Below are positions 56,492-64,000 of a stretch of 64,000 nt of DNA, in pieces. Position 1 is the stretch's first letter, and every line of letters begins with the position of its first letter. The DNA lies in assembly GCF_015689195.1 (NCBI RefSeq), contig NZ_CP065044.1, forward strand, positions 4,340,001-4,404,000. The letters are read 5' to 3'. This stretch comes from Pectobacterium aroidearum (lineage in GTDB: Bacteria > Pseudomonadota > Gammaproteobacteria > Enterobacterales > Enterobacteriaceae). A program made the position numbers and the translations under genes. Under the pieces are notes generated by a model, which was not told where the DNA came from, did not search any database, and saw only the letters and a list, made by a program, of their open reading frames with translations.

Positions 56492-57316
56492 TCAGCATTG
56501 GCGAATACGATATTGGTAGCGCACAGCCTGTAGTCGAGCCAGATAGTGCTGCGGCGAGCAGGAGGAAAATGCTTTGAATTCACGAAAAAAATGTGACTGA
56601 TCGGCATATTCAAGGTGCTGCGCCAGCATGGTCAGACTGTCGATATTGCCCTGATTGAGTAGCGCGAGCGCCCGCTGGAAACGAATCGTACGGCAGAATG
56701 TTTTGGGCGACATTCCGCAATTATCATGAAATAGACGATGAATATAACGCGCGGAATAGAGCGTCTTCCGCTCCAGCTCATCCACCCTGATTTTACCGTC
56801 GTGCGCCATAATCAGGTCGATGATTTGCAGTAAAAGCGTCGGTGCCGAGCGGGTCGTCCAGTAGGAAAAATAGTGCAGAAACAGGCTGACCTGTTCGTTA
56901 AAGTCATGAGTGTTCACCAAGCGTCTCAGCAGACGCGGCGTATCGGGCGCGACCTCATCAAAAGGGATCTCCTGCCCCGCCAATTCCCCCGGCGACAGGT
57001 CGAGAAAAGCCGGCATGATCCCCGGCATAAAGCGCACGCCAAAATAGCGCTCTCCCGGCATCAGCCGGGTAATCTGCGCCGATGCGGTACTGCCGCAAAC
57101 GCGCCCGCTGGGTGCCTCAGGACAGCAATGCAGCAAGAGATCGACACTGCCGTCCGGCACGGCAAGCGTCATCGGTTCGGCGCGATCGACCGTAAAACTG
57201 TAAAAATGGGCAATCGGTGACTGACTGACGCTTTTCTTCAGGTAATCTTCCGCCGCGTTGATGACAAACCACGGCTGCAATGGCCGTACGCGAAACGACG
57301 CAGAATCAGGATGCAT
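56492..57316 (-). CDS. AraC-family transcriptional regulator
   Basis: 274 residues from the ATG at 57316 with GGAG about 8 bases upstream. C-terminal double helix-turn-helix of AraC type (YSARYIHRLFHDNCGMSPKTF and the LEYADQSHFFREFKAFSSCSP region). The N-terminal half resembles DUF6597-type sensor domains (PDGSVDLLLH, RFMPG). It lies 200 bases upstream of the aminotransferase on the same strand and is probably its regulator. Confidence 0.87.
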   Translation of the reverse strand: MHPDSASFRVRPLQPWFVINAAEDYLKKSVSQSPIAHFYSFTVDRAEPMTLAVPDGSVDLLLHCCPEAPSGRVCGSTASAQITRLMPGERYFGVRFMPGIMPAFLDLSPGELAGQEIPFDEVAPDTPRLLRRLVNTHDFNEQVSLFLHYFSYWTTRSAPTLLLQIIDLIMAHDGKIRVDELERKTLYSARYIHRLFHDNCGMSPKTFCRTIRFQRALALLNQGNIDSLTMLAQHLEYADQSHFFREFKAFSSCSPQHYLARLQAVRYQYRIRQC

Positions 57317-57403
57317 TGACCTTCTCCCCCGCAACGATGACGCAGGGGATCAGGCAATTTTTACGCCAACTCGCTCTTCGCCAACGCGATTGCGCGTCTG
57401 TCG

Positions 57404-58441
57404 TTACGCATCCGGCCCGATTCTGACCACTAATTTGCCAAAGTTACGACCGTGCAGCAGGCCAATGAAGGCGTCGGGGGCGTTTTCCAATCCGTCGACA
57501 ATCTCTTCACGATATTTGATCTTACCTTCTGCCACCCACGGCGACACATCCTTCCAGAACTCCTCGAAGCGATGCCCGTAATCATCAAAAATGATGAATC
57601 CCTGCATGCGGATACGCTTTTTCAGGATCGTCCCCGCCAGCAGAGGTAAGCGGTCCGGGCCATCAGGCAGCCCAGTGGCATTGTAGCCAGAGACTAATCC
57701 ACACACCGGAATACGCGCTGAGGTATTCAACAACGGCAGCACGGCGTCAAAGACTTTCCCACCGACGTTTTCAAAGTAGATGTCGATGCCCTGCGGGCAG
57801 GCCTGCTTCAACTGTTCGGCAAAATCATCCGCCCGGTGGTCAAGGCAAACATCAAACCCCAGTACCTCAACCGCGTAGCGACATTTCTCCGCCCCGCCGG
57901 CTACGCCAACAACGCGGCAGCCTTTCAATTTCCCGATCTGACCAACCGTCGCGCCGACCGGACCAGTCGCGGCGGCTACCACCAGGGTTTCACCCGCTTT
58001 CGGCTGGCCGATATCCGTCAGCCCCATATACGCGGTGAAGCCCGGCATCCCCAGCACGCCCAGTGCGTAGGAAGGATTGGTCGGCGACTGCCCCAGATTG
58101 GTTAATCCTTTACCGTCAGAAACCGCATAATCCTGCCAGCCGCTGTAGGACAACACCCAGTCACCTGCCTGATAATCGGGGTGTTTTGACTCCACCACGC
58201 GGCTGATGGTTCCACCGACCATCACGTCATTCAGTTCGACAGGTTTAGCATAAGAAGGGGCGTCGCTCATGCGGCCACGCATATAAGGATCGAGGGAAAG
58301 AAACACGGAGCGCAACAGCACTTGCCCCGCATCTACGGATGGGACTGCCTGCTGTTCCAGACGAAAATTCTCTTGTGTCGGCGCGCCGTGCGGGCGTTGA
58401 GCCAAAACCACACGGCGGTTAATGCGATCGGTTTGCGGCAT
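57404..58441 (-). CDS. curA: NADPH-dependent curcumin/alkenal reductase CurA
   Basis: 345 residues from the ATG at 58441 with GGAGG upstream, the same length as E. coli CurA. Zinc-free MDR superfamily: SLDPYMRGRM near 57, GMPGFTAYMGL, the AATGPVG nucleotide motif and YFENVGG. It reduces alpha,beta-unsaturated carbonyl compounds. It seems to be a single gene, about 200 bases from the next. Confidence 0.92.
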   Translation of the reverse strand: MPQTDRINRRVVLAQRPHGAPTQENFRLEQQAVPSVDAGQVLLRSVFLSLDPYMRGRMSDAPSYAKPVELNDVMVGGTISRVVESKHPDYQAGDWVLSYSGWQDYAVSDGKGLTNLGQSPTNPSYALGVLGMPGFTAYMGLTDIGQPKAGETLVVAAATGPVGATVGQIGKLKGCRVVGVAGGAEKCRYAVEVLGFDVCLDHRADDFAEQLKQACPQGIDIYFENVGGKVFDAVLPLLNTSARIPVCGLVSGYNATGLPDGPDRLPLLAGTILKKRIRMQGFIIFDDYGHRFEEFWKDVSPWVAEGKIKYREEIVDGLENAPDAFIGLLHGRNFGKLVVRIGPDA

Positions 58442-58639
58442 AATATCCTCCATTAGACAAAGCGCGTTGATGAAATCACTTCGTTAACAATAGGATCTGT
58501 TCTTTCTTCTGGCTACGCAAACCGTGCGGCACATCGTGTTGATACAGTTCGATAAAAACATCCTGTATCCGATCGATAAAAACCAGCTCAAAAGGATTGG
58601 CAACGATAATGACTTTCGAGCTGGTTAAAAATGAATACC

Positions 58640-59824
58640 TTATGTGGGAATCGGGGCGTCCCTAGAAATCAACTTCTGCTCACGTAACTCATCCCAGAAT
58701 GCCTGCGGGATACCCACTTTCATTGATTGAATATTCGCTTTCACCTGTGCGGGAGCACGGGCACCAGGAATAATGGCAGAAACAATAGAAGGCGCGGCGG
58801 CAAACTGAAGTGCAGCGGTTCTGATATCCACACCATGCCGATCAGCAATTTTTGCCAAATGCGCGCGCTTCTCAACGACACCTGGCGGCAATTGTGTACT
58901 GAAATGATAACGATTCCGTCCGCCCAGGAATCCATCATTGAGTGGTGTTCCAACCGTAACGGTAATCCCTTTTTTAGCCAAAATCGGGAACGTTTTCATC
59001 AGTGTATCTTCATGGTCAATGATACTGTACTGACAGGCTAACAGTACAATATCGGGTGTCGGCCCCTCTAAAGCCGCCGCCATCGTAGCTGCATCGGGAC
59101 GATTAATGCCAAAACCCCAGGCCTTTATCACCCCTTCCTTACGGAGTTTCTCCAATTCGGCCATTGCACCGAGGCGAGCGGTGTCGAAGGAGGTTGTCCA
59201 GGGCTGGGAGAGTTCTGTGTTCTCTGGACCGAGATCGTGAATGTAGACGATATCAATACTAGAGAGCCCCAAACGTTGGAGACTATCTTCAATAGAGCGT
59301 CTTGTTCCTGCCGCGGTGTAATCATACTCATAGGAAAAGTTGAGTTTGTCCGCCCACAACGATGCTGGCAATGCTTCCCGACTGGGATGGAATACCCGCC
59401 CGACTTTAGTCGAGATAAGGTACTGATCGCGCGGTTTATCGCGCAGAAATGCACCGAGTCTATGTTCTGAAAGGCCATGCCCATAGAAAGGCGACGTATC
59501 GTAGTAACGAACCCCGCCATCCCAGGCAGCCTGCAACGTCGCCTGAGCTTGCGCATCGCTGATCGGCGCAAAAATATTACCAATCTGTGTCCCCCCCATG
59601 CCGAAACGAACTGGCGTTCGGTAACGAACACTTTGGTCAGCAGCATTGAGGGGTAACGATGTTTTGGTGATTTTACCCCGAGTAGGGAGTACGCTTCCTT
59701 GTATGGTTTCAGGCTTAAAGCTCGCTACGTCACCCAGTGCTTGACCCGATTGTGCTAATACTGAACCCGTGGCAACAAGGGCAGCCCCACCAGCCGCTAA
59801 TCTCAGAAACTCTCTGCGCTCCAT
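58640..59824 (-). CDS. Tat-exported aldo/keto reductase
   Basis: 394 residues. The N-terminus MERREFLRLAAGGAALVATG is a twin-arginine signal (RREFLR), followed by a stretch to about residue 60 before the barrel. AKR catalytic set: YYDTSPFYG (Asp and Tyr), STKVGR (Lys) and VYIHDLG (His). Last gene of a three-gene operon after the SnoaL-like and Old-Yellow-Enzyme genes. Export is unusual for an NADPH enzyme; the cofactor would have to be bound before translocation. Confidence 0.85.
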   Translation of the reverse strand: MERREFLRLAAGGAALVATGSVLAQSGQALGDVASFKPETIQGSVLPTRGKITKTSLPLNAADQSVRYRTPVRFGMGGTQIGNIFAPISDAQAQATLQAAWDGGVRYYDTSPFYGHGLSEHRLGAFLRDKPRDQYLISTKVGRVFHPSREALPASLWADKLNFSYEYDYTAAGTRRSIEDSLQRLGLSSIDIVYIHDLGPENTELSQPWTTSFDTARLGAMAELEKLRKEGVIKAWGFGINRPDAATMAAALEGPTPDIVLLACQYSIIDHEDTLMKTFPILAKKGITVTVGTPLNDGFLGGRNRYHFSTQLPPGVVEKRAHLAKIADRHGVDIRTAALQFAAAPSIVSAIIPGARAPAQVKANIQSMKVGIPQAFWDELREQKLISRDAPIPT

Positions 59825-59880
59825 CTCCGATACCTCTCATGTTGTGTTAGCCGCGAAATATTCCCATCATTTAGCCTTTC

Positions 59881-60393
59881 TTAACGTAAATCGGGTGCCT
59901 CATTGAGTAATGCAGGATCCCAGTGCTCAACCGCCTTGCCATCCCGGATCCGCCATGTGTCGTACCAAGTGGTCTTATAGGAACCGCCCGGCGCGTTAGG
60001 ATCGCTAACCGTCCGAGGATAAAGCACCGTTACTAAATCCCCTTCGGCAAGTACTGCAATGACTTTCATATTAAGCCGCTCGGGGAGCGGGCGAGGTTTG
60101 ACCTTGAGGACTTTGGTAAAATAATCAACGACAGCAGCACGACCACTCTGCGCATTTGGGTTGTGTTGCAAATACGCCTCAGAGAGGAGCTCATCCGCCT
60201 TGTCCCAATGCCCCGCCTCCAACAAATCCCGAAGAATCCTATAAACGACTTGCTTATTCGCATTCAATACAGGATCAGGGCTAGTGAATAGCCTTTCCGA
60301 GTTACTGGCAACATGCTGTGGAGTCTGTGCTTGTACACCCGCAGACATCAGGCCCGTCGCCAGTGCCACGGTCAATAACGCCATTTTTATCAT
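59881..60393 (-). CDS. Secreted SnoaL-like (NTF2 fold) protein
   Basis: 170 residues with a Sec signal ending at SAGVQAQ. The mature part fits the SnoaL/NTF2-like polyketide-cyclase-type fold: RDLLEAGHWDKADELLSEAY, LQHNP, then a C-terminal sheet with TWYDTWRIRDGKAVEHWD. Starts 4 bases after the Old-Yellow-Enzyme stop, so they are coupled. Exact reaction unknown. Confidence 0.8.
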   Translation of the reverse strand: MIKMALLTVALATGLMSAGVQAQTPQHVASNSERLFTSPDPVLNANKQVVYRILRDLLEAGHWDKADELLSEAYLQHNPNAQSGRAAVVDYFTKVLKVKPRPLPERLNMKVIAVLAEGDLVTVLYPRTVSDPNAPGGSYKTTWYDTWRIRDGKAVEHWDPALLNEAPDLR

Positions 60394-60397
60394 TCAT

Positions 60398-61465
60398 TTA
60401 TCCTGTGATTGATGGGTAATCGTTATAACCTCGGGCATCACCACCATAAAAGGTAGCGACATCGGGAGTATTGAGTTCAGCACCTTGCTTGATACGGGCA
60501 GGCAAATCAGGATTCGCTAAGAAAGCCTTACCGAACGCCACGGCATCCACCAAACCACTGCTGACAGAATCGGCAGCCTCCTGAACGGAGTACCCCATAT
60601 TCGCCACGAGAACTCCGTCATAGGCCTCTCTCATCGGGGTCATGACATCTCCGGTTTGCTCACCGCGAAAGTCGCCACGCATCATATGCAGGTATCCCAG
60701 TTTATAAGCGCTCAGTTGCTTACCCAACCAACGGCTGAGGCCGACAGGGTCTTCATCACGCATATCATTGACACCGTTTAGCAGTGACAATCGCAGCCCA
60801 ACACGTTGGCTCCCCAAAACCGCGCTTACCGCATCGATCACTTCAAATAGTAAGCGAGCACGCTTTTCGCGGTTACCGCCGTAATTCCCCTGGCGTTGGT
60901 TACTGCCACTACGCAAAAACTGGTCAAGTAGAAAACCATTCGCACCATGAATTTCGACGCCATCAAAACCGGCTTGTTTTGCATGATGGGCCGCCTGTAC
61001 AAATGCACTAACCACCGCAGGTATTTCACTATCCGCCAATTCGCGTGGAACAACATAAGGCAGCTTGCCTTCCGGCGTATGCACTTCTCCCTGTATCGCA
61101 ATCGCGCTCGGCCCGATGGGCGGGTTACCCTCATTTAGCGCAGGGTGCGTAGCTCTTCCCCCATGCCAAATTTGCAGAAAAATGCGCCCCCCATGTTGAT
61201 GCACTGCGTCCGTGACAGAACGCCAGCCCGCGATTTGCGCTTCGGAATAGATGCCCGGTTCGTGCCAAAACGCGGAATGCCCGGCACTGATCATCGTAGC
61301 CTCTGCGATCAGCAGGCCTGCACTGGCTCGTTGAGCATAATGCTGGGCCATCAATACCCCAGGTACGTGGTCTGGTTCAGTACGGCAACGGGTTAATGGT
61401 GCCATAAAAATTCGGTTATCTGCCGTAAAGGCCCCCATGGGCAATGGCGTGAAAAGATCGGTCAT
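60398..61465 (-). CDS. Old Yellow Enzyme family alkene reductase, catalytic Tyr replaced by Phe
   Basis: 355 residues, NemA/OYE family flavoprotein. FMN and substrate regions: MAPLTRCR, QIWHGGRATHP, VEIHGANGFLLDQFL, SGSNQRQGNYGG and MRGDFRG. The His and Asn of the substrate pair (HGAN) are present, but the position of the usual proton-donating Tyr (NGY in OYE1 and NemA) is Phe, and the usual Asp before the YGG motif is Gly (QGNYGG). First gene of the operon with the SnoaL-like protein and the Tat reductase, divergent from a LysR regulator. Confidence 0.87.
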   Translation of the reverse strand: MTDLFTPLPMGAFTADNRIFMAPLTRCRTEPDHVPGVLMAQHYAQRASAGLLIAEATMISAGHSAFWHEPGIYSEAQIAGWRSVTDAVHQHGGRIFLQIWHGGRATHPALNEGNPPIGPSAIAIQGEVHTPEGKLPYVVPRELADSEIPAVVSAFVQAAHHAKQAGFDGVEIHGANGFLLDQFLRSGSNQRQGNYGGNREKRARLLFEVIDAVSAVLGSQRVGLRLSLLNGVNDMRDEDPVGLSRWLGKQLSAYKLGYLHMMRGDFRGEQTGDVMTPMREAYDGVLVANMGYSVQEAADSVSSGLVDAVAFGKAFLANPDLPARIKQGAELNTPDVATFYGGDARGYNDYPSITG

Positions 61466-61575
61466 CAGCGTTTACCTGTTCGTAAAGTGTGTCGAGTAAA
61501 AAAGATCGTTTTCCTTTTCGTGCAATAAATAGTGGCGTCCTTGTAGGTATTCCGTAAATTGATATATTTGGATTT

Positions 61576-61600
61576 CATTATTCCAAATTAAGGAATAATG
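61576..61600. promoter_or_regulatory. Perfect 9-bp inverted repeat, likely LysR operator
   Basis: CATTATTCC and GGAATAATG flank a 7-base AT spacer and contain a T-N11-A core (T82 to A94 of the 61500s). It lies 24 bases before the LysR start in the divergent promoter with the Old-Yellow-Enzyme gene, the classical place for autoregulation and control of the partner operon. Confidence 0.75.
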
Positions 61601-61623
61601 TTGATGATGAAAGAGGCATAAAT

Positions 61624-62529
61624 ATGAACCGTCTGGAAGTACTGCGCATTTTTACTGCCGCAGCCGCGAGCCATAATTTTCGTGATGCGGCAAAAAAACT
61701 CGGCGTCTCTGCACAAGTGGTTACACGGGGTATTCAATGTCTGGAAGACGAGCTTGGAGAAGTGCTCTTCCACCGCAATACCCGAGGTGTGCAATTAACA
61801 AACTTTGGCGAAAGATTCGTTATCCCGGCTCAGCAGGCGATATCAAACGTAGAGGGTCTATTTCAGCATCCTAATCGTCGGCAGTTATCTGAATATGTCG
61901 GTGTAGTAAAAATCACGGCTCCCCCTTTTCTTATTCGTGACGTTGTGATGTCCACATTGAGCCAACGATTAGCGGACTTTCCAGGTTTATTCCTTGATTT
62001 TCGCCTATCGGAGGAATGGGCTGATACCGTCAATCAACAAATTGACATCGGCATACGTCTGGGCCCGCTGCGTGATAATCGCTGGATCGCTAAAGCCGTA
62101 AAAAAAGTACCTTTTTATGTGGCGGCGACGCCTGCGTTACTTGCCCGCATAGGAACACCAAAGCATATTGATGAGCTGGAAAAGCTACCGACTACCGCGT
62201 TACTTGATCGTCGTACCGGGCGCACATGGCCCTGGTTATTCAGCCAAGATCGCCTTCTGTCGCCATCGCGCCCCGTCATCGTCGTTGACGATCTGGAAGC
62301 GGAGTGTGCAGCAGTCTTGTCAGGTATGGGTATAGGGCAATTATCAGGGATCATCGCGACCCCCTATCTACGTAGTGGTCGTCTTGTTGCAATGCTTAGT
62401 GACGATATGCCAAATCCCTGGCCTCTCCATGTTTATCGCCCACAAGCAGGCCCGGTTCCTGCCAGAGTGCGGCTAGTATTTGATACTCTGGTAGAAATAT
62501 TAGGCAACATCGACCTGACTCTTCCCTGA
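61624..62529 (+). CDS. LysR-family transcriptional regulator
   Basis: 301 residues; GAGG 8 bases before the ATG. N-terminal winged helix (EVLRIFTAAAASHNFRDAAKKLGVSAQVVTRGIQCLE), C-terminal substrate-binding domain. It resembles regulators of quinone/aldehyde-reductase genes in general layout. Divergent from the reductase operon with a perfect palindrome between them, so it very likely controls that operon. Confidence 0.9.
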   Translation: MNRLEVLRIFTAAAASHNFRDAAKKLGVSAQVVTRGIQCLEDELGEVLFHRNTRGVQLTNFGERFVIPAQQAISNVEGLFQHPNRRQLSEYVGVVKITAPPFLIRDVVMSTLSQRLADFPGLFLDFRLSEEWADTVNQQIDIGIRLGPLRDNRWIAKAVKKVPFYVAATPALLARIGTPKHIDELEKLPTTALLDRRTGRTWPWLFSQDRLLSPSRPVIVVDDLEAECAAVLSGMGIGQLSGIIATPYLRSGRLVAMLSDDMPNPWPLHVYRPQAGPVPARVRLVFDTLVEILGNIDLTLP

Positions 62530-62737
62530 AAATGCTCGTCGCTATGCCTCCGCATTCGGCACCAACCGCGCATTGACGAACGTTACGGCCATTACTGCAG
62601 GCCAAGACAGGCTTCGGGGCATCGGCAACCGATGGCAGTGGGAGTCAGCAACACATCGACACAGTGGAATACGCACGGGAGATTCGCCCCTATCAACACG
62701 ACGTTAAAGGCGCTCCCGTCGAGTTTTTCACCGGTAA
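62530..62737. other. Intergenic stretch with a start-less open frame
   Basis: Between the convergent LysR and yqhA genes. One plus frame is open from 62577 to 62762 (62 codons) without a start and has a protein-like piece (GSQQHIDTVEYAREIRPYQ, then [14 protein letters not shown]); it runs over the end of yqhA. It could be a decayed gene fragment; I do not recognise it. No hairpin terminator is evident. Confidence 0.3.
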
Positions 62738-63244
62738 TTATGCTGTTTTACTTTTTTCGTAACGTGACATGCGATCCAGATAGCCCATGACGAGCGCAGA
62801 CAGCACAAACGTCAAATGGATAATCACATACCACATCAGCTTGTTATCTGGGATATTACGGGCATCCATGAACACACGCAGCAGATGGATCGACGAGATC
62901 GCGACAATCGAGGCAGCCACTTTATTTTTCAGCGAGCCGGAGTCCATCTTACCGAGCCAGTTCAATTTTTCTCTGCCATCGGTGATATCTAATGCCGACA
63001 CAAAATTTTCATAGCCGGACAACATCACCATCACCAGCAGTCCGCCAACCAGCGTCATATCGATCAGTGACAACAACACCAATACCAAATCCGCTTCCGC
63101 TATATCAAAGATATTAGGCAGAACGTGGAACACCTCCTGGAAAAACTTGATCGCCAGCGCCAGTAAGCCCAGCGATAGCCCGAGATAAACAGGGGCAAGC
63201 AGCCAGCGCGAGGTATACATCAGATTCTCAATAAAACGTTCCAT
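62738..63244 (-). CDS. yqhA: UPF0114 inner-membrane protein YqhA
   Basis: 168 residues, very similar to E. coli YqhA over its whole length ([60 protein letters not shown]). Three to four membrane segments. Function not established. Confidence 0.95.
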   Translation of the reverse strand: MERFIENLMYTSRWLLAPVYLGLSLGLLALAIKFFQEVFHVLPNIFDIAEADLVLVLLSLIDMTLVGGLLVMVMLSGYENFVSALDITDGREKLNWLGKMDSGSLKNKVAASIVAISSIHLLRVFMDARNIPDNKLMWYVIIHLTFVLSALVMGYLDRMSRYEKSKTA

Positions 63245-63571
63245 AACTCACTATATGCAGGTGGAAAAAGAGGGGAATAATAGCGAAAAGTTCTGCTGCG
63301 GTGTTAATCAATTCTTGAACAGAATGCGGTATTTACAGAATGCTCTGCCTTATCACGCCTTCAGAGATCAATTCCACATTTTGTGATCTTGCCTGTATCA
63401 ACCTTCAAACCGATGCCGCCCCTCTTCCCCTCGTGGCACGCATCGGAAGGTGCGCATTTTTTCACCTTCCTACACTGTTTAGCGCCAGCAGGTCTGGCAA
63501 CACTCATACACCGCACTCTACATTCAGAGCCGACTACAGGCTTACTACAAAGTAAAAAAAAGGGGTTACGC
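63245..63571. promoter_or_regulatory. Divergent intergenic region yqhA/rhaT
   Basis: About 330 bases with no convincing gene. TTTTGTGATC at about 63378-63387 looks like one half of a CRP site, reasonable for a rhamnose transporter, but the second half is poor. RhaS/RhaR sites could not be placed. AAAAAGGGG precedes the rhaT start. Confidence 0.35.
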
Positions 63572-64000
63572 ATGAGCAATCCTATTCTTCTTGGTATTTT
63601 CTGGCACTTCATCGGCGCGGCCAGCGCGGCATGTTTTTATGCGCCGTTTAAGCAGGTCAAAAACTGGTCGTGGGAAACCATGTGGTCACTCGGCGGATTT
63701 TTCTCGTGGATTATCCTGCCATGGTGCATCAGCTGGTGGCTACTTCCTGATTTTTGGCGCTATTACGGTTCGTTCGATATGGCGACCCTACTCCCCATCT
63801 TTCTCTTCGGCGCCATGTGGGGCATCGGCAATATCAACTATGGCCTGACGATGCGTTACCTTGGCATGTCGATGGGCATCGGGATCGCCATCGGCGTAAC
63901 GCTGATTATCGGCACGCTGATGACGCCCGTCCTGCAAGGTAAGTTCTCGGTTCTGTTTGGCTCGGCAGGCGGCCGCATGACGCTACTGGGCGTGCTGGTC
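63572..64000 (+). CDS. rhaT: L-rhamnose-proton symporter RhaT, 3'-partial
   Basis: The first 143 codons; the gene runs off the window. [59 protein letters not shown] and [20 protein letters not shown] are near-identical to E. coli RhaT. Several membrane segments are visible. It imports rhamnose, a sugar of plant pectin, in keeping with a plant-associated host. The ATG at 63572 has AGGGG upstream. Confidence 0.95.
   Translation, partial: MSNPILLGIFWHFIGAASAACFYAPFKQVKNWSWETMWSLGGFFSWIILPWCISWWLLPDFWRYYGSFDMATLLPIFLFGAMWGIGNINYGLTMRYLGMSMGIGIAIGVTLIIGTLMTPVLQGKFSVLFGSAGGRMTLLGVLV

Noticed and set aside
56293-56613. Upstream extension of the aminotransferase frame
   Set aside because: It overlaps the end of the AraC gene and lacks family similarity; the ATG at 56292 has a good ribosome site and normal family length.

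Overview
The window reads as chromosome of a soft-rot enterobacterium, most likely Pectobacterium. Many genes are close relatives of E. coli housekeeping genes in E. coli-like blocks (yjjV-ytjA-osmY-prfC, ytjB/serB-radA-nadR, ygfA-6S RNA-zapA/ygfB-pepP-ubiH-ubiI, yqhA, rhaT). Between them lie accessory islands. The genus is inferred from gene content and protein resemblance; no search was run.

Layout. 1-12352 (+) is an export/adhesin locus: a site-2-protease-like M50 protein fused to an HlyD-type adaptor (5' end outside the window), a secreted phage-tail-collar protein, a 2551-residue LEPR/DUF4347 protein with a beta-helix and nine Ig-like repeats, and a TolC-family outer-membrane lipoprotein. 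No ABC ATPase is visible. 12438-32955 is a catecholate siderophore island. Seven minus-strand genes in the order C-E-B-F-A-G-H match the amonabactin operon known from Aeromonas. A two-Fur-box divergent promoter separates them from an MFS exporter and a TonB-dependent receptor, and a phosphopantetheinyl transferase closes the island. C, E, B and A make and load 2,3-dihydroxybenzoate; F appears to add lysine, G an epimerised (aromatic?) residue, and H activates a glycine-like residue in trans. No thioesterase is visible.

33105-50736 is mostly core genome: a nucleoside transporter, yjjV, a CsbD-like gene, ytjA, osmY, prfC, ytjB, serB, radA, nadR, ygfA, 6S RNA, zapA, ygfB, pepP, ubiH and ubiI. 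One unknown gene (39226-40143), wedged between prfC and ytjB, is preceded by a near-consensus flagellar sigma-28 promoter. nadR carries a perfect NadR operator just before its start codon.

50737-52202 looks like a small accessory patch where E. coli has gcvTHP: a 16-codon ORF resembling the start of a type VI Hcp protein, followed by three tandem paralogous small membrane proteins. 52269-57316 is an amine or amino-acid utilisation cluster (APC permease, Fe-alcohol dehydrogenase, class III aminotransferase, AraC regulator). 57404-62529 holds redox genes: curA, then an operon of a Tat-exported aldo/keto reductase, a SnoaL-like secreted protein and an Old Yellow Enzyme homologue with Phe at the usual catalytic Tyr, divergent from a LysR regulator. 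The window ends with yqhA and the first 143 codons of rhaT.
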